Notes: a model not told the origin generated them from the letters alone. A DNA stretch of 39,021 bases from Lachnospiraceae bacterium UBA1683 (GCA_002320245.1 DCKD01000052.1:3117-42137); one strand, 5' to 3'; counted from the stretch's first letter, positions 8,609 through 16,263 are shown. Numbers and translations: made by a program.

Positions 8609-8782
8609 TCATTCTATTACCGTATACTGTAAATACTCATACAAGAGCTTTGTCCCCTCCGTAATCTCCGGCGGCAGCAAAGCTCTTGCTGTCATCTTCG
8701 GTTCAGTATCCTGCACACCTGTGCGCCGCAGCATCGCATAATCTCCGTCTATCTTCTCCACAATATAGGTACATGTAAGCAT
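8609..8782 (-). CDS. DUF3006-like small protein
   Basis: A 57-residue open frame with a very strong ribosome site (AGAAGGAGG, 9 bases before ATG at 8782). The sequence (start MLTCTYIVEKIDGDYAML, later LPPEITEGTKLLYEY) fits the DUF3006 pattern of a short beta-rich protein with 'xxIEGDYAVL' near the start and 'LPxxxxEGxxL' near the end. Function unknown. It lies between the dead ABC permease (convergent) and the aminotransferase terminator, so it is a single-gene unit. Short enough to be missed by length-filtered gene callers. Confidence 0.7.
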   Translation of the reverse strand: MLTCTYIVEKIDGDYAMLRRTGVQDTEPKMTARALLPPEITEGTKLLYEYLQYTVIE

Positions 8783-8857
8783 CACTCAATTCCTCCTTCT
8801 TTTATCCAATATCCTTTTCAAATAATTCTTATCTTGTGCGCTAATGGATTTACGTAG

Positions 8858-8890
8858 AAAAAGAAGACCGGAAATTTCCAATCTTCTTTT
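8858..8890 (-). terminator. Terminator of aminotransferase gene
   Basis: AAAGAAGACCGGAAATTTCC followed by AATCTTCTTTT forms an A/T-flanked hairpin that ends in a T-run on either strand. It follows the aminotransferase stop codon (8907) on the minus strand. Confidence 0.75.
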
Positions 8891-8906
8891 CGTGAGTCCA
8901 TATATC

Positions 8907-10193
8907 TTAAATATTTCCAAGCAATTTATCAATACTGACTAACTTTACACTCAGCACAAAAATTTCTGCTGCAACCTTCAGCTCCTCCAAAGCCGGATAT
9001 GACGGTGCAATACGGATATTACTGTCTTTTGGATCCTTTCCGTATGGGAATGTTGCCCCGGCATCTGTCATCACAAGACCTGCTTCTTTCGCTTTTGCAA
9101 CAATTGCTTTTGCACATCCATCCATTGCATCGAAGGAAATGAAGTATCCTCCGCGCGGTGCAATCCATGAACCGATTTCCAGACCTCCGAGCTCTCTGTC
9201 AAGAGTTTCCAGTACGGCATCAAATTTCGGGCGCATAATATCCGCATGTTTCTTCATATGATTTACCATGCCGCCGATGTCTTTGAAAAATCTTGCATGG
9301 CGCAACTGGTTCACTTTGTCATGTCCGATTGTCTGCACTTTCATCTGTTCACGAATCTCTGCAAGGTTTGCATCGGACGCAGCGATTGCTGCGATACCGG
9401 AACCAGGGAAACTGATTTTGGATGTGGAAGAAAATTTATAAACCATATCCGGATTTCCTTCCTTTTTACATTCCATCAGAATCTCTATTAAGTAGTCCTG
9501 TTTATCTTCATAAAGATGGTGGATTCCATATGCATTATCCCAATAAATGCGGAAGTCTTCTGCCGCCGGCTTCAGACATGCAAAGCGGTGTACGGTCTCA
9601 TCAGAATATGTGATTCCCTGTGGATTGGAATACTTCGGCACACACCAGATACCTTTGATTGCCTCGTCTTCAGATACCAGTTTCTCAACAATATCTATAT
9701 CCGGCCCTGTTGGGGTCATCGGTACGTTAATCATCTCAATGCCAAAATGCTCTGTAATTGCAAAATGTCTGTCATATCCCGGAACCGGACACAGGAACTT
9801 TACTTTATCCAGCTTTGCCCATGGGGTACTTCCTAATACACCATGTGTCATCGCACGTGCAATCTGGTCATACATTACATTCAGACTGGAATTTCCGAAA
9901 ATTATAATATTATCCTTCGGAACTTCCATCATATCTGCAAGGAGCTGTTTTGCTTCGGTAATGCCATCCAGTACACCATAGTTTCTGCAGTCCACACCTT
10001 CTTCACAGACTAAATCAGATCCGCTTGTCAGCACATCAATCATCCCCATAGACAGATTCAACTGTTCAGTAGACGGTTTTCCACGGGACATATCCAGTTT
10101 TAATCCCTTCGCCTTCACCTCTTCAAACTCATGTTGCAGCTTTGTTTTCAGTTCTGTCAGCTCTTCCACACTTAAATCTTTGTATGCCGCCAT
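8907..10193 (-). CDS. Aminotransferase class I/II, MocR-type domain
   Basis: A 428-residue PLP-dependent aminotransferase of the Aminotran_MocR group (aspartate-aminotransferase-like, without a DNA-binding domain). Seen: KLDMSRGKPSTEQL near residue 33, a nucleotide-like phosphate-cup GNSSLNVMYD near 100, YSNPQG near 188, YWDNAYGIHH near 217 and the PLP lysine in FSSTSKISFPGSG (Lys259). The start at 10193 (MAAYKD) is chosen over an upstream TTG because GGAGG lies 8 bases before the ATG and overlaps the TTG. The amino-acid substrate is not determined. It is monocistronic with its own terminator. Confidence 0.88.
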   Translation of the reverse strand: MAAYKDLSVEELTELKTKLQHEFEEVKAKGLKLDMSRGKPSTEQLNLSMGMIDVLTSGSDLVCEEGVDCRNYGVLDGITEAKQLLADMMEVPKDNIIIFGNSSLNVMYDQIARAMTHGVLGSTPWAKLDKVKFLCPVPGYDRHFAITEHFGIEMINVPMTPTGPDIDIVEKLVSEDEAIKGIWCVPKYSNPQGITYSDETVHRFACLKPAAEDFRIYWDNAYGIHHLYEDKQDYLIEILMECKKEGNPDMVYKFSSTSKISFPGSGIAAIAASDANLAEIREQMKVQTIGHDKVNQLRHARFFKDIGGMVNHMKKHADIMRPKFDAVLETLDRELGGLEIGSWIAPRGGYFISFDAMDGCAKAIVAKAKEAGLVMTDAGATFPYGKDPKDSNIRIAPSYPALEELKVAAEIFVLSVKLVSIDKLLGNI

Positions 10194-10208
10194 CTTCTTT
10201 TCCTCCAA

Positions 10209-10545
10209 TTTTTATTCACTGTTTCATATTGTATCGTACTTTTGACTTTTATTCAATAATTTCTTGCAAAAAAATTAGATTTTTTCCTTTTATGGCAGTT
10301 TGTTTTGCTTTTTTTGAATCATTCATCACACCTTCATTCATTTTCTGTGTTAAGAAAATGATTGAGCTTTCTCCGTCCATTAAAGAAACCGGTGAAAAAG
10401 CCATTATCCCATCACATAAAAATAGCGCAAGTAATCTTTCCACTACCTACGCTACCTTCATATGCGTTTAGAGTGATACTTTCGCCAACCAACTTTCCTT
10501 TCTTCTACTGAAAGAAATATGGTAAAGTAAATATTTCAATTCTCA
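10209..10545. other. Intergenic stretch, edge of element remnant
   Basis: No convincing gene. A minus-strand GTG frame (10249-10443, 64 codons) begins inside the direct repeat at 10414-10452 and has no ribosome site; it may be the tail of a truncated gene. The rest is AT-rich. Confidence 0.4.
10414..10452 (-). repeat. Imperfect direct repeat, copy A
   Basis: On the minus strand this begins with GCGTAGGTAGTGG, identical for 13 bases to 11780-11792, and stays similar for about 39 bases (about 30 matches). Together the two copies bracket about 1.3 kb of mobile-element debris. Confidence 0.6.
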
Positions 10546-10770
10546 TTATATCGACACCCCTTTTTCTTTTCGAGCCCTTTTGCATTGATATTCCAGCCAT
10601 TCATCAAGTAATTTCTTATTAGCATACAACCGATTACCAATACGTACCGTAAATTTATTTTTCGGATTGTTCAACAATTCTCTTGCCTTTGTTTTCCCAA
10701 TCCCCATATACTCACAAAACTCTGATAAATTCAGTAATGCCTTTTCTATAAAATCACTTCCTCTCTCCAA
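10546..10770 (-). CDS. Excisionase-like small helix-turn-helix protein
   Basis: A 74-residue protein resembling the excisionase/MerR-like winged-helix proteins of integrative conjugative elements: LSEFCEYMGIGKTKARELLN (helix-turn-helix), then a wing (FTVRIGNRLYANKKLLDEWL) and a basic tail (CKRARKEK). Such proteins steer element excision or plasmid copy functions. The start is TTG at 10770, with AAAGG about 8 bases upstream. It overlaps the preceding fragment by 17 bases. No integrase is next to it, so it is probably a relic of a lost element. Confidence 0.6.
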   Translation of the reverse strand: MERGSDFIEKALLNLSEFCEYMGIGKTKARELLNNPKNKFTVRIGNRLYANKKLLDEWLEYQCKRARKEKGVSI

Positions 10771-10873
10771 AGTATCGTGCCTTTATATAATCGTCATACA
10801 GCTTTCTCTGTGTGATGTTCATTTCTCCGTTTTCTATCAAATTCCCTATATAATCTCTACAAATGAAATGCAC
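10754..10873 (-). pseudogene. Truncated 3' end of an element gene
   Basis: A 39-codon frame (CRDYIGNLIENGEMNITQRK...YFGERK) ends by overlapping the excisionase-like start, as in an operon, but begins right after a stop codon and has no ribosome site. It looks like the last part of a larger gene whose front was lost at a junction near 10870. The family is not recognised. Confidence 0.4.
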
Positions 10874-11161
10874 CTACTGCCTTTATTTTTGAGAGAGGAC
10901 AGTTTCCAATTTTATGAATGTCCGTCTGATTTTTTCAATCCAAAAAGGCACAGTATTTTTACAAGAGATTTTGACACCATTCACATGGTACTGACAACCG
11001 CCACTCTTTATTATTACGGGATAGATACAAAGAATTTTGAACCGAAAGTTACCAAACTTTCCTACTCACAGACTGATGATTGTTTTCATATCAACAACGG
11101 AATACATTCTTGTCACGTAAAAGCATTTGAAAGAGAAGTACAAAAAAAGCACTTTACTTAA
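10868..11161 (+). pseudogene. Truncated hypothetical protein fragment
   Basis: A plus-strand frame of 97 codons whose residues look protein-like (DSFQFYECPSDFFNP, TIHMVLTTATLYYYGIDT, CFHINNGIHSCHVKAFER). The ATG at 10868 has no ribosome site, and upstream the frame runs into the antisense of the excisionase-like gene. The simplest reading is the 3' portion of a gene truncated at about the same junction as the minus-strand fragment next to it. I do not recognise the family. Confidence 0.4.
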
Positions 11162-11185
11162 AGCACAACGCCCAATAACAAACAA

Positions 11186-11220
11186 GAGGACTTGCAAGGT
11201 TTCTGACCTTTCAAGCCCTC
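11186..11220 (-). terminator. Long hairpin terminator
   Basis: GAGG-CTTG-AAGG pairs with CCTT-CAAG-CCTC across two symmetric mismatches (loop TTTCTGA). On the minus strand it abuts the stop codon of the 39-aa ORF and is followed by a T-rich stretch (TTGTTTGTTATT), so it reads as that unit's terminator. Confidence 0.7.
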
Positions 11221-11339
11221 TACTGTATCATGGTACTGTTGGCTGTGTCCGTCCCGTCAAGGACTGCCCTACGGCGTATCGGCTTCGCCTTGTTCCTTAA
11301 CCTCACTTTTGTACTAACCAGACAAATTTTATTACTCAT
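11220..11339 (-). CDS. Basic 39-aa peptide overlapping upstream gene
   Basis: A short frame from ATG 11339, overlapping the last 8 bases of the membrane-protein gene (shared ATGAGTAA), so translational coupling is likely. The product is strongly basic in its middle (VRLRNKAKPIRRRAVLDG). The nucleotide stretch is GC-richer than its surroundings. It resembles sequences I associate with conjugative elements, but I cannot name a family. It is followed directly by a terminator hairpin. Confidence 0.45.
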   Translation of the reverse strand: MSNKICLVSTKVRLRNKAKPIRRRAVLDGTDTANSTMIQ

Positions 11340-11634
11340 TTTCATTCTTCCATTTCTTGTAATTATAAAAAGCCTGAATAAAAATTGATATAAAGGCCAT
11401 AACGCCAATTATCCCTGTAAATGTATATGATTGAAATTCCTTATAAAACCCAATAGTTATAATTATAGATACAGGAGTCAACCACAATGTTCTAATATAT
11501 TTTCGTCTATAACTTAATTTCCAATAAAAAAATTCTATTCCCCTGTCTACTTTTTCACTCATGTCATACCTTTTTGTAATAAAGAAACCAATGGCTTCCA
11601 CAATTACCAAAATAATTATCGTCATCAAGAACAT
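11332..11634 (-). CDS. Small three-helix membrane protein
   Basis: A 100-residue protein with a strong ribosome site (GTAGGAGG, 7 bases before ATG 11634). Hydrophobic segments lie near residues 1-18, 48-63 and 72-90, with a Lys/Arg-rich loop (WKLSYRRKYIRT) between the first two and a charged C-terminus (YNYKKWKNENE). No family recognised. First gene of a two-gene unit with the 39-aa basic peptide, inside the element remnant. Confidence 0.65.
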   Translation of the reverse strand: MFLMTIIILVIVEAIGFFITKRYDMSEKVDRGIEFFYWKLSYRRKYIRTLWLTPVSIIITIGFYKEFQSYTFTGIIGVMAFISIFIQAFYNYKKWKNENE

Positions 11635-11753
11635 AAGAAATCCTCCTACCCACTACCCCTTTCAAGATAATTTTACATTCCCTATTTTTTTTTACCAGTT
11701 AAATGTATGTAAAAGATTTTTCACATTTAACGTAATACTCCCCTACTTTCACA

Positions 11754-11792
11754 ACCAAGAAATGACGCAGATAATGTTACCACTACCTACGC
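11754..11792 (-). repeat. Imperfect direct repeat, copy B
   Basis: Second copy of the repeat at 10414-10452, same orientation, starting with the identical 13-mer GCGTAGGTAGTGG on the minus strand. Confidence 0.6.
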
Positions 11793-11817
11793 CATTTCTC
11801 ATTACACCTTTGAAATA

Positions 11818-11860
11818 TTTACTCCATTTTCTTTCAACTTTTACTCCAAATTTACTCCAT
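11818..11860. repeat. Helically phased TTTACTCCA boxes
   Basis: TTTACTCCA starts at 11818, 11840 and 11851 (steps of 22 and 11 bases). The outer two extend to a 14-base identity, ATTTACTCCATTTT. Spacing at multiples of 11 bases is typical of arm-type sites bound by tyrosine recombinases. The rest of 11635-11996 has no gene; near 11891-11907 GGTAT and ATACC form a short inverted repeat. Confidence 0.55.
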
Positions 11861-11996
11861 TTTAAAAATCTGTTACGATATTTTGCGGTATTCTACGATA
11901 CCTTTTCTTTGAAGAAAAATGGCTGTAAGCCTTGATTTTCAGCGAACTTTTCAATATTTCCAAGCACTTTATTCTGTTGTGAGATTTTCTCTCAAA

Positions 11997-14429
11997 TTAC
12001 TTCTGTACAATATTTATGATTTTTTTCGGCACATAAATCTCTTTCACAATTGTACCTGTCAGCTTATCAGCTATTGCTGCTTTTCCGGCTGCGATGGCAT
12101 CTTCTTTGGTGATATCAGCAGAAATGGAGATAACCGCTCTTGTCTTTCCGTTTATCTGAACCGGAACCTCAATCTCATCGTCTTTCATTTCTTCCTCATC
12201 GAATTCTGGCCATCCAGCTTTGAATACCGACTCGGTATTTCCAAGCTGCTCCCACATTTCCTCTGCAAAGTGAGGGGCGAATGGAGAAAGCAGCACCGCG
12301 ATTGTCTCAAGTGTTTCTGTATCGATTCCACCTGTCTTCTTTGCCAGCTCGATGAATTTGTTATTATACTTCATAAATCCGGAGATAACAGTATTCAGGC
12401 TGAAACTTTCCAAACGTGTTGTGATATCGTAAACGAGTTTGTGGCGAAGCTTTATCATTTCTTTTGTAGGCTGGACATTAACTTCCTTACTTTCCATAAG
12501 CAGATTCCAGAGACGTTTCAGGAATCGGTTCACTCCGTCGATTCCTCTGTCATCCCACTCTGCATCAAGCTCCGGCGGTCCTACAAAAAGTTCATACATT
12601 CTCAGAGAATCACAGCCATAATTTTCTACCAGCTCATCCGGTGATACGACATTTCCCTTAGATTTACTCATCTTAATTCCGTTTTTACCTGTAATCATGC
12701 CCTGATTGAACAGTTTATGGAACGGCTCATCAAAATCAATGACACCGATATCACACAGGAATTTTGTGTAGAATCTGGAGTACAGAAGATGCAGTACTGC
12801 ATGCTCTACACCGCCGATATACATATCTACAGGAAGCATCTCATCTGCCTTTTCTCTGGATACCAGCTCCTTGTTATTGTGATTGTCCACGTAACGCAGG
12901 AAATACCATGAAGAACCTGCCCACTGCGGCATTGTGTTTGTCTCCCGTTTGGAAGCAGCCCCACAGACCGGACACTTGCAGTTTACCCACTCGTCGATTG
13001 CTGCCAGCGGCGACTCTCCCGTTCCGGTCGGCTCGTAGGATTCTACATCCGGCAGGCGCAGCGGAAGTTCCTCCTCCGGTACCGGAACATTTCCACAGTT
13101 CGGACAATGGATAATCGGAATTGGCTCACCCCAGTAACGCTGACGGGAGAATACCCAGTCACGCAGTTTGTAGTTAACCGTTGCACGGCCGATTCCACGT
13201 TTTTCAATAATGTGCGGAGCTTCTTTCTTCAATACTGAAGATTCCATGCCATTCCACTCACCAGAGTTAATCATTGTTCCCGCTGCCTCTGTGTATGCCT
13301 CTGTCATATTTTCAATTTCTTTTCCGTCTTTTGCAATTACCTGAATAATCGGAATATTGAATTTTGTCGCAAATTCAAAGTCACGGTCATCATGTGCAGG
13401 CACACACATGATTGCCCCTGTACCATAATCAGCCAGTACATAATCGGACAGCCAGATTGGCGTCTTTGCTCCGTTCAGCGGGTTAATTGCATAACTTCCT
13501 GTGAACACGCCGGTCTTTTCTTTATCCTGCATACGGTCTACATTGGACTTCATGGATGCATCATAGATATATTTCTCTACGGCCTCTTTTGTCTCTTCTG
13601 TCGCAAGAGATGCGGCAAGTTCATGCTCCGGGGCAAGTACCATAAAGGTTGCACCATACAGCGTATCCGGTCTTGTTGTGTAGACGGTAATCTTCTCCGC
13701 TCTTCCTTCAACCGGGAAGTCTACCTCTGCACCGTAAGATTTACCAATCCAGTCAGCCTGCATCTTCTTAACCTTCTCCGGCCAGTCCAGCTTGTCAAGG
13801 TCATTTAACAGACGGTCTGCATATGCTGTGATTTTAAGCATCCACTGACGCAGGTTTTTCTTGGTAACCTCTGCTCCGCAACGCTCACATTTTCCGTTGA
13901 CAACCTCTTCGTTTGCCAGACCTGTCTTACAGGACGGACACCAGTTGATTGGGAACTCTTTCTCGTAAGCCAGACCTTCTTTGAACATTTTCACAAAAAT
14001 CCACTGTGTCCATTTATAAAAGTCCGGATCAGTTGTGTTTACTTCCATATCCCAGTCATACAGCGCTGCGATTTCATTAATCTGACGCTTGATATTTTCA
14101 ATATTCGCTGCTGTAGATTTTGCAGGATGCGTTCCCATCTTGATTGCATAGTTCTCCGCCGGAAGACCGAATGCATCCCATCCCATCGGATGTACGATGT
14201 AGTATCCCTGCTGCAGTTTGTAACGACTCCATACGTCAGAGATTACATATCCTCTCCAGTGCCCTACATGAAGACCATTTCCTGACGGATATGGAAACAT
14301 ATCCAGACAGTAATATTTTTTCTTTTTGTTTCCGTTGTCATCAACCTTCGGGTTTACCGGGTTCTTCTCCCAGTTGTCACGCCACTTCTTCTCAACAGCT
14401 TTGTGATTATAGACAATCTTCTGTGCCAT
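11997..14429 (-). CDS. leuS: Leucyl-tRNA synthetase
   Basis: An 810-residue class I aminoacyl-tRNA synthetase, close to the usual length for bacterial LeuRS. The HIGH-type motif is PSGNGLHVGHWRGY near residue 50 and the KMSKS loop is KMSKSKGNV at residues 586-594. Between them lies the editing domain (TRPDTLYGATFMVLAPEH) and a zinc-knuckle-like CPNCGNVP / CPVCG pair. The C-terminal domain ends with IVKEIYVPKKIINIVQK. It charges tRNA-Leu with leucine and deacylates mischarged tRNA. The ribosome site is GGTAGGAAGAG just before ATG 14429. Expression is controlled by the T-box leader upstream. Confidence 0.97.
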   Translation of the reverse strand: MAQKIVYNHKAVEKKWRDNWEKNPVNPKVDDNGNKKKKYYCLDMFPYPSGNGLHVGHWRGYVISDVWSRYKLQQGYYIVHPMGWDAFGLPAENYAIKMGTHPAKSTAANIENIKRQINEIAALYDWDMEVNTTDPDFYKWTQWIFVKMFKEGLAYEKEFPINWCPSCKTGLANEEVVNGKCERCGAEVTKKNLRQWMLKITAYADRLLNDLDKLDWPEKVKKMQADWIGKSYGAEVDFPVEGRAEKITVYTTRPDTLYGATFMVLAPEHELAASLATEETKEAVEKYIYDASMKSNVDRMQDKEKTGVFTGSYAINPLNGAKTPIWLSDYVLADYGTGAIMCVPAHDDRDFEFATKFNIPIIQVIAKDGKEIENMTEAYTEAAGTMINSGEWNGMESSVLKKEAPHIIEKRGIGRATVNYKLRDWVFSRQRYWGEPIPIIHCPNCGNVPVPEEELPLRLPDVESYEPTGTGESPLAAIDEWVNCKCPVCGAASKRETNTMPQWAGSSWYFLRYVDNHNNKELVSREKADEMLPVDMYIGGVEHAVLHLLYSRFYTKFLCDIGVIDFDEPFHKLFNQGMITGKNGIKMSKSKGNVVSPDELVENYGCDSLRMYELFVGPPELDAEWDDRGIDGVNRFLKRLWNLLMESKEVNVQPTKEMIKLRHKLVYDITTRLESFSLNTVISGFMKYNNKFIELAKKTGGIDTETLETIAVLLSPFAPHFAEEMWEQLGNTESVFKAGWPEFDEEEMKDDEIEVPVQINGKTRAVISISADITKEDAIAAGKAAIADKLTGTIVKEIYVPKKIINIVQK

Positions 14430-14457
14430 TTTGACTCTTCCTACCTTTCATTATTTG

Positions 14458-14516
14458 AAAGGGGACTGTCCCTTCTCAGAGGGGACTGTCCCCTTTGCAA
14501 AAGGGACTGTCCCTTT
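14458..14516. repeat. Three tandem GGGACTGTCCC palindromes in leuS leader
   Basis: Units GGGGACTGTCCC (14461-14472), GGGGACTGTCCCC (14481-14493) and GGGACTGTCCC (14503-14513), centres about 20-21 bases apart. Each is a palindrome around ACTGT and could fold alone or pair with its neighbours. They lie in the leuS 5' UTR, between the T-box terminator and the ribosome site. An inverted copy is at 11-22. Confidence 0.85.
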
Positions 14517-14544
14517 TGCGTTCCGTTTTCAGAATATTCTGAAA

Positions 14545-14827
14545 ACATAAAAAGCCCCTCATCTCACTCAAGAGACGAAAAGGCTTTAATTCCGTGGTAC
14601 CACTCTTCTTCATCCGACTTTTCTGTTACAGGATATAGCCGAATGCGCTCATTCCTTCTATAACGGGAAGTCCCGCTTCTGATTATGCGACCTGATCCAT
14701 GCAGGTAATTCACCGGAAGAACTCTGAGACCAGTTCAAAGATTTCTGTCTTCTGCCTCTCACCACCCGGCAGCTCTCTGGGAGACATTCATCTTCTATTA
14801 TTCCTCTTCTTTGTTTTTGCAATATTC
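14545..14827 (-). promoter_or_regulatory. T-box leader of leuS
   Basis: The hallmark T-box sequence AAGAGTGGTACCACGGAA is on the minus strand at 14590-14607. It is followed by a terminator stem (AAGCCTTTTCGTCTC pairing with GAGATGAGGGGCTT, then T-run; 14547-14587) that overlaps the antiterminator. Stem I elements include AGAGAGCTGCCGGGTGGTGAGA upstream (split motif, about 14755-14780). The most likely specifier codon is CTC (Leu) at 14726-14728, within TGGTCTCAGAG; this assignment is tentative. Uncharged tRNA-Leu should stabilise the antiterminator and allow leuS expression. Confidence 0.9.
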
Positions 14828-14833
14828 TTACTT

Positions 14834-14862
14834 ATTATAAAAAGATTGCTGCAAGAAGTCAA
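14834..14862 (-). promoter_or_regulatory. leuS promoter
   Basis: TTGACT (14862-14857) and TATAAT (14839-14834) on the minus strand with a 17-base spacer, a near-consensus vegetative promoter. Expected transcript start near 14827, giving a leader of about 400 bases. Confidence 0.85.
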
Positions 14863-14927
14863 GTGGTATACGGACATAAAAATTATATAGTTTGCCTCAT
14901 TTCTGCCCCTTTTTTATTCTAATAACG

Positions 14928-14971
14928 AAAAAGCACCAGAAACCGCAGCATTTACGGTATCCGATGCTTTT
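14928..14971 (-). terminator. tRNA-Leu terminator
   Basis: AAAAGCATC and GGTGCTTTTT form a stem just downstream of the tRNA on the minus strand, ending in a T-run before the leuS promoter. Confidence 0.65.
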
Positions 14972-14978
14972 GTTCAAT

Positions 14979-15061
14979 GCGGATGGTGGGACTTGAACCC
15001 ACACGAGGTCACCCCCCGCAAGATTTTGAGTCTTGTGCGTCTGCCATTCCGCCACATCCGC
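14979..15061 (-). tRNA. tRNA-Leu (anticodon CAA)
   Basis: An 83-base class II tRNA. The acceptor arms GCGGATG / CATCCGC pair fully, the anticodon stem CAAGA/TCTTG encloses loop CTCAAAA (anticodon CAA, reading UUG), a long variable arm follows, and the T-arm has GGTTCAAGTCC. No 3' CCA is encoded. It lies directly upstream of the leuS T-box gene. Confidence 0.95.
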
Positions 15062-15084
15062 TTAACAGCTTTTTAAGCCGATAT

Positions 15085-15285
15085 TTATGTTATCATACCC
15101 TTTTTATTTTTGCAATACTTTTTTTCCTATTTTTTTATATTTTTTTATATTTTCCCTATTTTCCCTATTCTTTCTATTTTTTTCTCCCACCATTTCTCTT
15201 TCAGCATTTCTCTGCTCCTTGTTTTCTTTCCACCATATTTCTTGCGCCTTTTTTCTTTTGCAATTTTTACCCGTTCTTTCTTCCG
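15085..15285. other. Pyrimidine-rich low-complexity tract
   Basis: About 200 bases of the plus strand are dominated by T and C, with repeated TATTTTTTTATATT and TTTTCCCTATT blocks. Overlapping open frames on both strands are F/L/S-rich or K/R/E-rich artefacts. It lies upstream of tRNA-Leu; nothing else is seen in 15062-15429 except AT-rich sequence before the next gene. Confidence 0.6.
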
Positions 15286-15429
15286 CGCAACGGAAGTGAA
15301 AATGGGTATTTATTTTAGGACTTTCTCTCACTTATGAACATGAATAAGCCAAAGATGCCTGAACCATCAATCCGATGCTGAATATACTGTAATAAACAAC
15401 CGTACTCTTTTGTTTCATCAGGAGGCTTT

Positions 15430-16029
15430 ATGTACTTTATTCCAGCCCTTTTATTTGCATTTTCAGCCAACATTGACAGTCTCGTCATCGGCCTCTCTTA
15501 CGGAATTAAAAAAACCCGCCTTTCTCTGGCAAAAACCACACTTATCAGTCTTGTCACTCTTTGTGGTACGATTCTCGCCCTATTGCTCGGGCAGACAATT
15601 TTTTCTGTTTTTCCCGGTCTTTCTACACAATGGCTTGGAAATCTTTTGTTGATTGGATTGGGGTATTATTATATCCGGAAATCATTGAGACACATTTTAA
15701 TTCACAAAAAGGATGCCCCCACACTCCAAAAGCAATCTTCTGAGGGAATTTCGAAAAAATCAATTTCTACCAAAGCCTGTATTTTTCTCGGAATCACTTT
15801 GTCCCTCAATAATTTCGGAATCGGCATTGGGGCAAGCATCTCTGGTCTGACTCTGCTGCCCGCCGCCGCACTCTCCTTTTTCATTTCCGTGCTTTTTTTA
15901 TATATTGGAAATGTACTTGGCAGATTCTGTATTTCCACTTCGAAAGACTGGCTTGCAGATTTGATTTCCGGAATCATCTTAATTGTTCTGGGAATATATG
16001 GATGTACCGGAATCCTGCCACCACTTTAA
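15430..16029 (+). CDS. YtaF-like sporulation membrane protein (MntP superfamily)
   Basis: A 199-residue membrane protein with about six helices in two repeats. Features match the YtaF/TIGR02840 group: an early FSANIDSLVIGLSYGIK segment and, after a Lys/Ser-rich linker (near residues 85-117), LSLNNFGIGIGASISGL. YtaF is made in sporulating bacilli; its role is not known, and the fold is shared with MntP exporters. The ribosome site AGGAGG lies 7 bases before ATG 15430. It is alone on the plus strand among minus-strand genes. Confidence 0.75.
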   Translation: MYFIPALLFAFSANIDSLVIGLSYGIKKTRLSLAKTTLISLVTLCGTILALLLGQTIFSVFPGLSTQWLGNLLLIGLGYYYIRKSLRHILIHKKDAPTLQKQSSEGISKKSISTKACIFLGITLSLNNFGIGIGASISGLTLLPAAALSFFISVLFLYIGNVLGRFCISTSKDWLADLISGIILIVLGIYGCTGILPPL

Positions 16030-16136
16030 CATCAGAGCCGCCATAAAAGTGTACTGCAAAATGTCAATATTGCCCTATTATTTTATCAATATCTTATCTA
16101 ACCATTATATTTTACGTATGTTATTATAATACACGT

Positions 16137-16263
16137 AGCAAGGAAGTAAGAAAGATTCCATACTACGCTCCGGCAAACAGAAGATAATGCCATGGAAAAC
16201 GAAACATTTACAGACAGAAAATAAGCAGTAGATTTTGGAATACTCCTCCTTCTACTGCTTTTT
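16137..16263 (+). ncRNA. Candidate small RNA
   Basis: A perfect TATAAT (16125-16130; no clear -35) precedes a run of nested hairpins: CGTAG (16134-16138) with CTACG (16163-16167), enclosing GGAA/TTCC around a purine loop, then GGCA/TGCC, and finally the terminator below. Total length would be about 125 bases. The only frame inside is 10 codons. It could equally be the 3' UTR of the preceding gene. Speculative. Confidence 0.35.

Noticed and set aside
14979..15061. tRNA-Leu as attachment site of the element remnant
   Set aside because: The remnant lies on the other side of leuS, and no partial tRNA duplicate is seen at its ends.
15087..15337. Overlapping ORFs on both strands near tRNA-Leu
   Set aside because: Products are F/L/S- or K/R/E-rich translations of the pyrimidine tract without ribosome sites.
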